DNA of 64,000 nt from Gnetum montanum (Eukaryota; Streptophyta; Gnetopsida; Gnetales; Gnetaceae): NCBI GenBank assembly GCA_015680685.1, contig MNCI01036173.1:430434-494433 (forward strand). The letters are read 5' to 3'. The notes beneath the pieces were generated by a model. That model saw only the letters and a program-made list of their open reading frames with translations. It made no database searches and was not told where the DNA came from. Below, piece after piece: positions 1 through 8,842 of this stretch; positions within the stretch are counted from its first letter, which is position 1; each line of letters starts with the position of its first letter. The translations under genes were made by a program, and so were the position numbers.

Positions 1-351
1 CGATCATTCACATCTTCGCCATGTCCTTAGCCAGGAAAGCTCTAGATTGGTACCGCACATTGACACACTCATCCATTTCAACTTTGGAAGAGCTATTGAC
101 ATAGTTTTTGACATGCTTCAAATACAACTTGAAGCCTAAAACCACGCTGGACTAGTTGATAAGTGTGAAGAAAGACTTGCTAGAACCAGTTCAAAAGTTC
201 ATTCAATGTTGGAGCGCAACCCTCAACAAAATTTGTGAGCCCATCATAGAGGCCCACTTTCTGGCCATCTTTAAGGGTGTAGTGAATGACTTCATCAAGT
301 TGAAATTATACTACCTCACTCCCCACTCTCTTAGTCAGGCTTTCTCTTAGA
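1..351 (+). pseudogene. E1 gag, first fragment (Tat-type Ty3/gypsy)
   Basis: This is the capsid part of a gag gene that enters from the left edge. The translation includes LVQ/EPVQKFIQ-like text, then CWSATLNKICEPI, HFLAIFKGVVNDFIK and LYYLTPHSLSQAF. It matches line for line the gag at 24720-25110 (E3) and at 40950-41300 (X). The frame has stops, and a TAG follows SQAFS where E3 reads Gln. Gag coats genomic RNA in cytoplasmic virus-like particles. The reading is broken exactly after CTAAG by the C1 insertion and resumes at 3241. This is a decayed copy, not an active gene. Confidence 0.85.
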
Positions 352-356
352 CTAAG
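352..356. repeat. 5-bp target-site duplication of C1 (CTAAG, second copy 3236-3240)
   Basis: CTAAG stands at 352-356 and again at 3236-3240, directly outside the ends TGTTGGCA and TGCCAACA. A 5-bp duplication with TG/CA inverted ends is the signature of an LTR-retrotransposon integrase. Removing 357-3235 plus one CTAAG rejoins the E1 gag text (compare E3 at 25100), which proves the insertion. Confidence 0.95.
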
Positions 357-1442
357 TGTTGGCAACCATTTGGGACGTGACCGCCAACGAGTGTTCTTGA
401 ATAGGATTTAGGTGCTTGCTAGTCTTCTAGCAACACCAAGGCCTAGATACCTCCAAATAGACTCAATAGTTAATGTGAGTATGTGTGTGTGCTTTTGCGG
501 TGTATGATTGTAAAAAATGAAATGATTGCATTGTGTGTAAACTACAAATGACTTATCTTAAAGAGATTTAGCCAACTTTGCAAAGTACTATGAGTTATTG
601 AGAGTTCCTATTTTTTTCAATTGCCTAGTCTACACAATCCTTATAATACCTACTTGTAACAAATAAAATTTTGCAAAAAAATTTAAGCACAACTCCACGA
701 ATATACTTCTAATTTTCCCCAGAGAAAGAAATAGTTCCAAAAGAAAACTAGAAATAGAGCAAGATTCAATGGAAATAGACAGAAAGGAAAGCAGATTTGT
801 GTTAAGACCTCAAATGTTTAAACAAGGTAAAATGATACGAGTAAACACTTCANGGATGTCAACAATTGCATTCAACAGAACCGTCAAAATATTTGACAAT
901 TTTTTATTGAAATATCATGGAGATTCACTTTAAAGATAAAAAAAGCTATTCTGGTCCTATCAAAATACCAAATATTTTCTGAACCCTCTTGACTATTGAA
1001 TCGTTCAACGACTTGACTACAAGCAGAGGCTCTCTTACAACAATCTCAATAGCAGTTCTTATACATTGCACAATAATAAAATGTACTACTAAAATGCTCC
1101 TAAGGCTTTCAAACACAAGCTCTTTTATGGAAAAATTTTAACAAAAATTTTCTATCATGCAACAAGAACAATAAGAGTAATCTAAAAATCCCAAAATTAC
1201 TTGCCAAGCATGATACTATCTAAACCACTAGCTAAACAATTTAAACAAAATAAAAAATAAACATAACTCATAGGACTATGACAAAGAGGCTGAAATGTTG
1301 TCTTTAGCAAGTCATCTTACAAGCAATCTTTCACAATTTCTTCTTTACAATGCTCTTCCCAAGACCTAAAGTGTGTCTCCAAGTGAGAGCTAGTAGTGTG
1401 ATATCCCCCCAAAAATAGTCCCTTTTCCTTCTAACCCCTAAA

Positions 1443-1456
1443 GCTTTTTTATAGGG
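1443..1456 (-). promoter_or_regulatory. TATA box of the C1 LTR
   Basis: On the minus strand the sequence reads ACCCTATAAAAAAGC. The same TATA context (TTTGAACCCTATAAAAA) occurs at 63048-63064 in C2, where the downstream sequence also matches for several hundred bases. It is therefore the core promoter of this LTR family. Confidence 0.75.
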
Positions 1457-1499
1457 TTCAAAGGTAGTTAGATATTCCAAAATATCTTTGCTAACTTCT

Positions 1500-1622
1500 C
1501 TCCCAAGTAAGGAGGTTATAACTTGCCCAACAAGTTGGGAGATATTACTTGCCCAACAAGTTAGGAGATATTACTTACCCAACAAGTTAGGAAGTTGTAA
1601 CTTAGACATAAAGTTAGGAGAA
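1500..1622 (-). repeat. Short tandem repeats upstream of the C1 TATA box
   Basis: About four degenerate units of ~30 bp built on CCCAACAAGTTAGGAG and ATATTACTT lie just upstream, in sense orientation, of the TATA box. C2 has a shorter version at 62950-63020 (CTTCCTAACTTGTTGG). Repeats at this place in an LTR U3 often act as enhancers; here that role is inferred from position only. Confidence 0.6.
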
Positions 1623-2412
1623 AATCATGCTAACATTGGCATGTGTTTTTGGTGATTGAAAATTAACTACAATTATCATGGAATTTTATAATCTTCCATA
1701 TGAAGACGTTACACAAATATCCCAAAAATTTCTTTTCTCTTTTTCAATAATAATAATAATTTTATCAAAGATGGAGTTGGAGGACATTGGCCATCCCAAC
1801 ATGCTATTCCACTGCACATGCAACTACACTTTGGGACTGGTTTTGGCAATGAAATCATTTTAATTTGCTGGAGTTGGTTTTTCTCTTCTTTGATAGATTT
1901 ATTTTCATAACCTTTGGCATATATGCTAATCATCTATAGTCAATAAATTAATTATTTTTACCATATATTTCTCCAGGCGTTAAGCTTCATCATGCAGGTA
2001 GGACAGGTGTCAGATCAAGGGTTTGTAAACTATCACGTTGCGAGGGATAAGGGACGATGCATAGGCATAGTAGACTCCATCGTTGTCATTGTTGTAACTG
2101 ACGTTATGAAAGGCCATCCACATCGTCTACCTCGTATGCCTATTAGTATCAGTTTTTTGCCATCCGAAAAGAACTGTAACGATCCGCCATCTTTGGAACT
2201 TGGCTATTTTGCGAATTTATGTTTGTGCTGGAAATAGTAGCTACAGTAATCCGTGTGCTATACCATCGCCATGGTTTTGATGGGATTTCTGGCGTCTTGA
2301 ATCTACCCCTGCATGTAGTACTTCAGTAGCATGTGGTACTACACTATCTCCGTCTTCTCCATTTCTTTGAGCGAGTTCAGCATGCCCACTTCTGATGATG
2401 CCGCCGATGCAG

Positions 2413-2849
2413 TCATTGTGTGCAGCATCGGTTGGAGCCTTTCTTGAGAGGCACATTCATGTCAGAGTCCGACACAGGGATGATGATCTTTGTACTGGTG
2501 AGTGCAACGTGGTTGAGCTTTTTGTCCTCTCCTCCATTTTGCTCAGTTTCCACGAAAGCGCACAGGAACGCCTCCTCCACGTAATGGCTTCTAGGGCTGA
2601 CGTCTCAAAGAAGAGTAGACCTTCCTTCTATGCAAATTCCTGTGCATCCTTCTCAGGCATAGCATGGATATTGATGAGATCGCATTTGTTTTCGATGAGC
2701 AGAATCATGATGTTGTTGTCCGCATGCGCATGCACCTCTTCCAGCCATCTCGCCACATAATCAAAGCTCTACCTCTTGGTTATGTTGTACACCAGCAAGG
2801 CTTCCACTGCTCCTCTATAATACACGCTCATGACTTCCCTGTATCTTTC
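2413..2849 (-). pseudogene. Rab11/RabA-type small GTPase pseudogene inside the C1 LTR
   Basis: Read on the minus strand this is the C-terminal two thirds of a plant RabA (Rab11) GTPase, a vesicle-traffic switch. The visible parts are ERYREVMSVYYRGAVEALL (switch II and after), the G4 motif NKCDL, the G5 motif ETSAL, and a tail KKGSNRCCTQ followed by a stop. The double Cys is the geranylgeranylation site of Rab proteins. Two in-frame TAG codons (after NITKR and after AQEFA) and one frameshift just after ETSALEA break it. The P-loop and switch I part is absent; homology begins at ERYR. It is a captured and dead gene fragment within the U3-like part of the LTR. C2 does not show it. Confidence 0.85.
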
Positions 2850-3227
2850 CTAGCCTTGAGCACTTCGTAAGCCACTGGAACCATGAATGCGATGAAATAA
2901 TACTTTGCCCCCCCCCCCAACTTTTTTTTAGTCACTCAATTATCATCAACCGAAGCCCTTTCCATTTTTCCTTTGAAATGTTGTGCGAATGCCGAACCAT
3001 TTGCTTCCAGTAATACCACATTTCCTCTGAAATAATTTGGCACTTTAATTTTTTCTTCCGAGAAGGTCTTAACATAATTTTATTTAAGAATGAATAACTT
3101 CTCCAAAACATCCATCAACCCATAACCTTAAAGCCACATGTTTATTTCTAAATTTTCAACCATACATTGTTTTACAAGTTTCCTTTTTCTAGTATCTACT
3201 CTTGTTGTTCCATGAAATGGAAAAATG
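2850..3227 (-). other. 5' part of the C1 LTR, no gene
   Basis: This is A/T-rich sequence with a C homopolymer near 2909-2918. After the terminal ~37 bp shared with C2 there is no recognisable coding content. Intron or promoter sequence of the captured Rab gene is possible but not shown. Confidence 0.4.
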
Positions 3228-3240
3228 TGCCAACACTAAG

Positions 3241-4660
3241 AGCATACAAGACACAGCTGAGGCAAGCAAAGACTCGGCCTACATTGCTTATAAGAGCACC
3301 TTTGCAAAGAAGGAAAATGGTAAAGCCCCAACAACCATGGTGGCTACTGTGGCAACTAAGGCTAAGCCCAAACCTAGCAACAACAGTAGCAAGAACGACA
3401 AGAAACCAGCCACACAAGAGGCTAACCCTATGCCCAAATCAGGCCACGTGCCACAACTTGCTACACCCATGCCCAAGACATCTACACAACCCAAATACCA
3501 ACTTTGAGCACAAAGACCGCTCAAAGTACACCCCACTACCTCTAAAGCCTTGAGAGCTTGTATAGCAACTACTCGCAGCAGGATACATCCAGCATAAGAA
3601 AATGTTGGAAGAGGAAAACCAAGGCATCAACGCTACTAAGAGCTCCTTAGGAATCCTTCTTTGGCCCTACCCAATGAGCCTCTAGTTCCTAGGGGTTTCA
3701 AGCTAGACAAATTTTGTGACTACCACGAATAATGTGGTCACAACACGGATTATTTTCTATCATTCCAAGATGACATCCAAAGATTAATCGATGAGGAAAA
3801 ACTGGTGCTAGAAGAAAGTAACCCAGTGTGCCCTGAAAAGCAGTCTATGTATGTCTACATAGATCCCCTTAACACCAACAATTCTGATTATGTCATCAAT
3901 GCTATTGGCATTAACAATGATCCCAAGCCACCCTGGTAGCCATTCGTGGTCCATGTGCCTTAATGTAGTGCACTAGCACCACCAGCAGCTGGTCCAAGCC
4001 CGCAGCAGCCATTTTTCTTGAAATTCCCACCACAGGCATTCACCTTTGCACCACCTGCTAGCGGAACCACATGATTCCATCCATTAATTCCTCTAGTTCA
4101 ATTTGTCATCAGGGGGATGATGCCTTCGACAACCCCTATCTCGCACAACAAACCGGAACAGCCTCCTCGCCCTGTAAGGCAAGAAGTACACTAGATGGAT
4201 GAGACATCGAAGGGAACTACTGTCAAGGGTATCCCTAGGCCTACGTCATTGCCCCTTGCATCTACACCTTCACTCCTAAAGATGAAGATCGACATGACTA
4301 CCCAGCCTGCATCACCCTATCGACAGGGATCTGAACCCAGGTCCAAAGTCACCTCTCCTTTGAAGATTCATCTTTTGGGATGAATCGAAGAGGAGGAAAG
4401 CATCAAAAAAGGGGGTGGTCAAGACCTTCTGGATGCCCTCACCAAGGTTAAGCAAGCCTTAAAGTAGAAAAACATCACTCTAAGCTTGTACGACCTAATC
4501 ATGACATCTGTACCTCATTGCAAGGCTTTAATCCACATGTTAATGGTGGTTTTGGTCGATGAGAACATGCCAGCGAAAGAGGAAGTGATCCATTCAGTTA
4601 TGCTTCCCTCTATACCTGCAGAGTCCGCGACATCTCAACTGACTTTCAGTGACAGTGTTG
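3241..4660 (+). pseudogene. E1 gag, second fragment (nucleocapsid and gag-protease linker)
   Basis: The text continues E1 gag after C1. It includes a basic Ala/Lys/Pro-rich stretch (KPATQEANPMPKSGH), then HKDRSKYTPLPLKP, then the knuckle region near 3715-3760, in decayed form of FCDYHQ..GH.T.YC. The linker toward protease follows, with a short reading frame at 4486-4695 (LYDLIMTSVPHCKALIHML) that matches E2 at 8620 and E3 at 26340. Many stops are present. The gene is cut at 4660 by E2 and resumes at 13357 with protease. Confidence 0.8.
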
Positions 4661-6218
4661 TACTATTTGAAATCATTGGTGCAAGGTTGGAATGAAACAA
4701 ACATCGAGAGATCTACAGATAGGCACAGAAGACTCTACCTTCGCTTGAGGGTGAGCTGGAACTAATGAAGGTACAGTACCTTAGGTGGTCCGCACATGGA
4801 TCAGACAAGGATTTCCCCAAACATATGCCAGTGTGCAATATGTTGGGTTATGTGTAAACAATGTAATAAGTGTAAACCAAAACATAAATGTGCAGAAATA
4901 TAAACAAAAAGATAGGGAAGAATGAATGCAAACTATAATAAATATTGATCGAAAATGAACCAATTTTATTGTAAAAATGAAGATTACAGTGCACCGATCT
5001 GAACGTAGTTGTCAAACTGACACAAGGCAGACGAAGAGCCTCGGTGGATACTGAGGGATGATGGTATGCTGGTTTGGACTACAGGCATAGCGTAAAGGCT
5101 ATATGGTCAGCATGCACGGTTGAAGTCTAGCATGCAGTGTTGGTGTTAAGAATCATCTCCAAAATGTGATTTTTTTATCCTCCTCTCCTTTTACTTGGTG
5201 GAAAATTAGGGTTTTTATAGGTTTTAGGGCATGAAACTTGAATCTGGAGTGGTATGAGTGGCCGTTGGTGAGAAAATTTTGGGTCGAATGACATGTGGCT
5301 GTGTTTCCTTAGTGCAAAGAATATTACAACTATACCACGTGCTGCATTCCAGTGTGTACACGCTAGCTGTGTGAACCCAACGTACAGACTTAACCAACAC
5401 AAAAGAATTGAACTTTACAAATGAACATTATTGTTACAATAGAGAATCCTGAACATGCCCTTGGATTTGAGCTCTGGTATCATGAGGATGCTGCTTGTGT
5501 ATTTTTTGCTCATCTTGACTTGACCTAACATGGTTTTGGCAGGCTTCAAGTGGCATATGATGTGCTGCATGCTAGGCTTGCAGAGTATGTATGCTGAGCG
5601 CATAGGTCATGGAAGTGCATCATTTCGAGGTTGAATCTTCATTTTGGGAGCCTGGGATGATGCCCTAAAAATTTCCTTACTTCTAAGAGTCAATTGTAGG
5701 TGGAGATCGTGTTTTGGAATGCCTGTTTTGAGAGATCCTTGATGGTGCAGGCTGGACGTGCACGCTAACCTATACATTGGGCTGTACGCTGGGTGTGCAC
5801 GCTGGCGTGCAGGAATGAAAACCCATCGTTTGGAGCCCAAAACTTGATTTTTAGGAGCCTGAGAGCTATTGGGGACCTTGGGAAAGGTCCTAAGGGGTCC
5901 ATATGCTCAATTATGGCATGTTTTGGCTCATTTTTTGGGCCCAAAAGTTGCTGCACGCTAAGCTGCACGCCGGGCGTGCAGGCCCGTGTGCAAGAAGTAT
6001 ACTTAGCTTTGGCTAAGTTTTTTGAGCTTGAAACTTTCAGTTTTTGTTTCCATATGTTGATGTAGTCTCCAATGGATCTCGAAGAACTTTTACTTGCTTG
6101 ATTTGACTCCGTTTGATGCTATTTGTGATGTTCACAAGTTTTGGTCATACTGGGAAGCATCATGAATTAGCTCGATTCTTGTCCGAAAGTGCTAGGTCAA
6201 AATTTTTGTGGTGTTTCA
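4661..6218 (-). repeat. E2 3' LTR
   Basis: It is closely similar, end to end, to 11783-13356. In sense it starts TGAAACACCAC at 6218 and ends near AGTA at 4661. A TATA box (CTATAAAAACCC on minus) is at 5208-5220. Between TATA and end the LTR carries many copies of a partly palindromic motif of the form TGCACGCTGGGCGTGCA. Confidence 0.85.
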
Positions 6219-6237
6219 TTGGCCCCTCTTTGTTGAC
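6219..6237 (-). other. E2 polypurine tract
   Basis: On the minus strand CAACAAAGAGGGGCCAA directly precedes the 3' LTR start TGAAAC. The same purine run stands before the LTRs at 37867 (E3) and 55057 (E5). It primes plus-strand DNA synthesis in reverse transcription. Confidence 0.85.
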
Positions 6238-7140
6238 ACTTGGAGGAATCAACCTGAGAAGCATCAAAAAAGAAGTACAAAATACCACAAGCAACTTAGT
6301 AGCATTGTCCTTTGACACTTGTCCAGATGTCATCGCACCATGTTTAGAAGTACTTGGGATTGGGAAATGAAGTTTTGAGATGATATCTAGAGGAGATGTT
6401 TGCAACTGTAGGATTGGTAATTGATCAAGGGATTGTGCTGGTGTAGGAGAGGAGTATTCATCTTATGCAAACAAGTCATGTTGTTCCTTGTTGATGGCCA
6501 GTATTTGGTAGACTTGGAACCAAGGCATGAGGAGTACGTCCTTTGGAGGAACGAGACTCTTGTATCATGTTTGAGAGAACTCATTGTCACAACCAAAGCC
6601 ACACGATGAGGTGATGCATTCTTTGGAGAGACGGGACCCTTGTGGAGTATCTAAGGGAACCCATTTTCTGACAGCCAAAACCACACAGTGAGGTGAAACA
6701 TGATGGTTTGAGACACGAGTACTTCTTTCCAAGACAACTGCCTTCCCACCTAGGGCTTGTATGGAAAGTTCCAAGGGTCTTGTGGTTCATTTTTCCCTTT
6801 GCTCTTTGATATTTTCTTTTATTTTTTCTTTTTTCTTTTCTTTTTCTTTTTTTTTCATTTTTGGAAAGACCTTTCTTTCAATTTTGCACTCATGCTCATG
6901 TGTCATGTTGTGTGTTGCAACTGCTTGAGAGTGTCGCAACATGCAATAGTGTGCTCAAAGTTTTGGGGCATACTGGGTGTATCTGGGAACTGTAACAAGG
7001 TAGGAAAGGGAACAAGAGTGTTGGGGAAATGGAGAATGTATTGGGAACTAGGAATGTACTTTTCAACAGATTTATTAACCTGGTTGCGTGCGTCAGAAAC
7101 AATGTGGCACCTTGTAACCATGATGAAGTGTATCNCATAA
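6238..7140 (-). other. E2 3' untranslated spacer
   Basis: No coding homology was found. A ~95-bp unit built on ACTCTTGT and CACAACCAAAGCCACAC is imperfectly repeated three times between about 6545 and 6720. A poly-pyrimidine stretch lies at 6785-6875. The reading frames here are by-products of these repeats. One N is at 7135. Confidence 0.6.
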
Positions 7141-7149
7141 CCTATTGGA

Positions 7150-7690
7150 CGTTGCCAGTTTATTGTCGTAGCGTATGGTGCGATGCTAGTTTATAGTCGT
7201 GGAGGACTATGAAGAGGCAAGCTAGTTTATAGTCTTAGCGGACTCTGGTGAATGAGTGTGATAGTTTAGTATCATGTGGGATAGAGCTGTGTGGTGTTGG
7301 TTTACTGTCATGATGCCAGGACATTATGTGGTATCAATTTACCATCATGACGCTAGGACGTGTCTGTGGTATTAGTTTACCGTCATGATGCCAGGACGAT
7401 GTGTGGTATCAGTTTTAAGTCATGATGCCAGGACTGTCAGTGTGGATGCATGCATGTGCATATGTATGACCTTGTAAACAAAAGCAACTAGAGAAAACAA
7501 TGTTAAATAGCAACTGCAAAAAACATGAACTGAAATGCACAAGTAAATAGAAAACAATGTGAAAAGGTGGTAGTTTAAGGCCATTTTGGGCCACAATTTA
7601 GTTTAAGGCCTTTTCGGGCCATAGTTTAGTTTAAGGCCTTTTTGGGCCATAGTTTAGTTTAAGGCCTTTTCGGGCCATGAGAGAACATGT
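7150..7690 (-). repeat. E2 spacer motif array
   Basis: In element sense (minus) this region repeats two variants of one motif. Variant one is CATCATGACGGTAAACTAA, four times around 7290-7430. Variant two is CCCGAAAAGGCCTTAAACTA, four times around 7575-7680. It follows the protease stop directly, the same place that holds the arrays in E1, E3 and E4. Confidence 0.8.
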
Positions 7691-7790
7691 AAGCTAATAT
7701 AATACAAATGAACATGACATATGCACCACGAAAGAATGTGAAGAGTGTGCAGAGATCTAGCTTGTTCTTGGCCACAAGGGCATTTTGATC

Positions 7791-8648
7791 CTATGGTTGT
7801 CTCCTAACCGAATGTGGTTTTGGAAGCATTTTAGGTTTAGGCTTTGCTGGGAGGCTTATGGTTTTCACCACTCGTTTTGGTGTTTTTGCTCTAAATACTG
7901 TGTTGATTGCTACTTGTCTAGGCGTTTTGGCTCTAGGTGTTGCCTTTGTTGCCATGTGTGTTGCATCAAGAGACTCCTCTTTTAAGACATGTGACATGTC
8001 TATGTTGTGGTCAGCTTGAAAGGGTGTGTTGTCGCCATGTATAATGACTTGTCCACCTTCGTATGGAAGGCAGATTTCTTGATGTATCGGTGAGGAAATG
8101 GCCCATTGTTGGGCTAGCCAAGGTCTACCAAGAATCATGTTTAAACTAGGCATCTCTTCTATGACAGTGAACTCTGCGCTGGTGGGGAATTGTTCACCTG
8201 CCATGAAGGCTAGGTTAATCTTGCCCTTGACTATGACATGTGATCCATTGAAGGATTTTAAACACATGACTTCTGTTGGCATGATCTCGTCTTCCATGCC
8301 TAGTTTGTCGATGATGGCGTATAGAACTATGTTTGTTGCCATGCCATCATCAACATTCACTCTATGAATGGTACATTGCCCAACACATATGCTAATCAAA
8401 AATGGAGCTATTGTGACCTCCCCTTGTTCAGGGTTGACTTTAATTGCATTGTCGTTGAAGGCTAAGGTGTTTGAACCCAATCCTTGTGGTGTCTGTTGTG
8501 AAATCATTGCACGGATGGATTCCATGTTAGCAGGGATGTCCTCTATAATAGGAATGGATGCTAACATTTGCACTAAGGCTTTGCAATGAGCTGATGATGT
8601 CATGACCAGGTCGTACAAGCTCATGGTTATGTTCTTTTGTTTGAGCAT
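7791..8648 (-). CDS. E2 aspartic protease (retropepsin) frame, 285 aa
   Basis: This is the longest undamaged reading frame of the window. It opens with a linker (SLYDLVMTSSAHCKALVQML), then a retropepsin domain at about residues 85-200. The active-site strand reads VNVDDGMATNIV, the flap region follows, and the fold ends with the hydrophobic MILGRPWLAQ, the plant Ty3/gypsy counterpart of ILGR/ILGM. HQEICLPYEGGQVIIHGD follows and then a Lys/Pro-rich tail to the stop. It would cleave Gag(-Pol). The catalytic triplet is DDG rather than the usual D[ST]G, as in all copies here. It was probably translated as the C-terminal part of gag-pro, not from its own ATG. Confidence 0.8.
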   Translation of the reverse strand: MLKQKNITMSLYDLVMTSSAHCKALVQMLASIPIIEDIPANMESIRAMISQQTPQGLGSNTLAFNDNAIKVNPEQGEVTIAPFLISICVGQCTIHRVNVDDGMATNIVLYAIIDKLGMEDEIMPTEVMCLKSFNGSHVIVKGKINLAFMAGEQFPTSAEFTVIEEMPSLNMILGRPWLAQQWAISSPIHQEICLPYEGGQVIIHGDNTPFQADHNIDMSHVLKEESLDATHMATKATPRAKTPRQVAINTVFRAKTPKRVVKTISLPAKPKPKMLPKPHSVRRQP

Positions 8649-8842
8649 TTATTTCACCTGGGCCAATGTAGCTACAAAGTCCGTGTTGTTTGCCGTTGTG
8701 TTGGTTGCCTCTGTATGGGTCGAGGGCTTGGGCCTGGTTTGTTTTGGATTAGAGATAGGGCCCCTAGTGTTTAGTTGTTGTATACTAGATGTGGCCTTTA
8801 TTTCAGCTATGGATGTTGTTAGTTATTTTTTGTCCTCTTCTA

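Larger units (their letters stand above)
357..3235 (-). mobile_element. C1: solo LTR of an LTR retrotransposon, 2,879 bp
   Basis: The ends are perfect 8-bp inverted repeats (TGTTGGCA at 357, TGCCAACA at 3228-3235), flanked by the CTAAG duplication. Sense is the minus strand: a TATA box, CCCTATAAAAAAGC, lies near 1443-1456, with a transcribed-looking leader running down to 357. No gag or pol and no second LTR lie inside, so it is a single LTR left by LTR-LTR recombination. A second copy of the family starts at 61606 in the opposite orientation. The two share the first ~37 bp and the stretch from about 100 bp upstream of the TATA box onward, but differ between. TGTTG/CAACA ends are common in Ty1/copia elements; that superfamily call is an inference. 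The upstream part holds a Rab pseudogene. Confidence 0.88.

Noticed and set aside
6757-7140. A 127-codon hydrophobic frame
   Set aside because: The Phe run comes from a poly-pyrimidine stretch; no homology, and it ends at an N.
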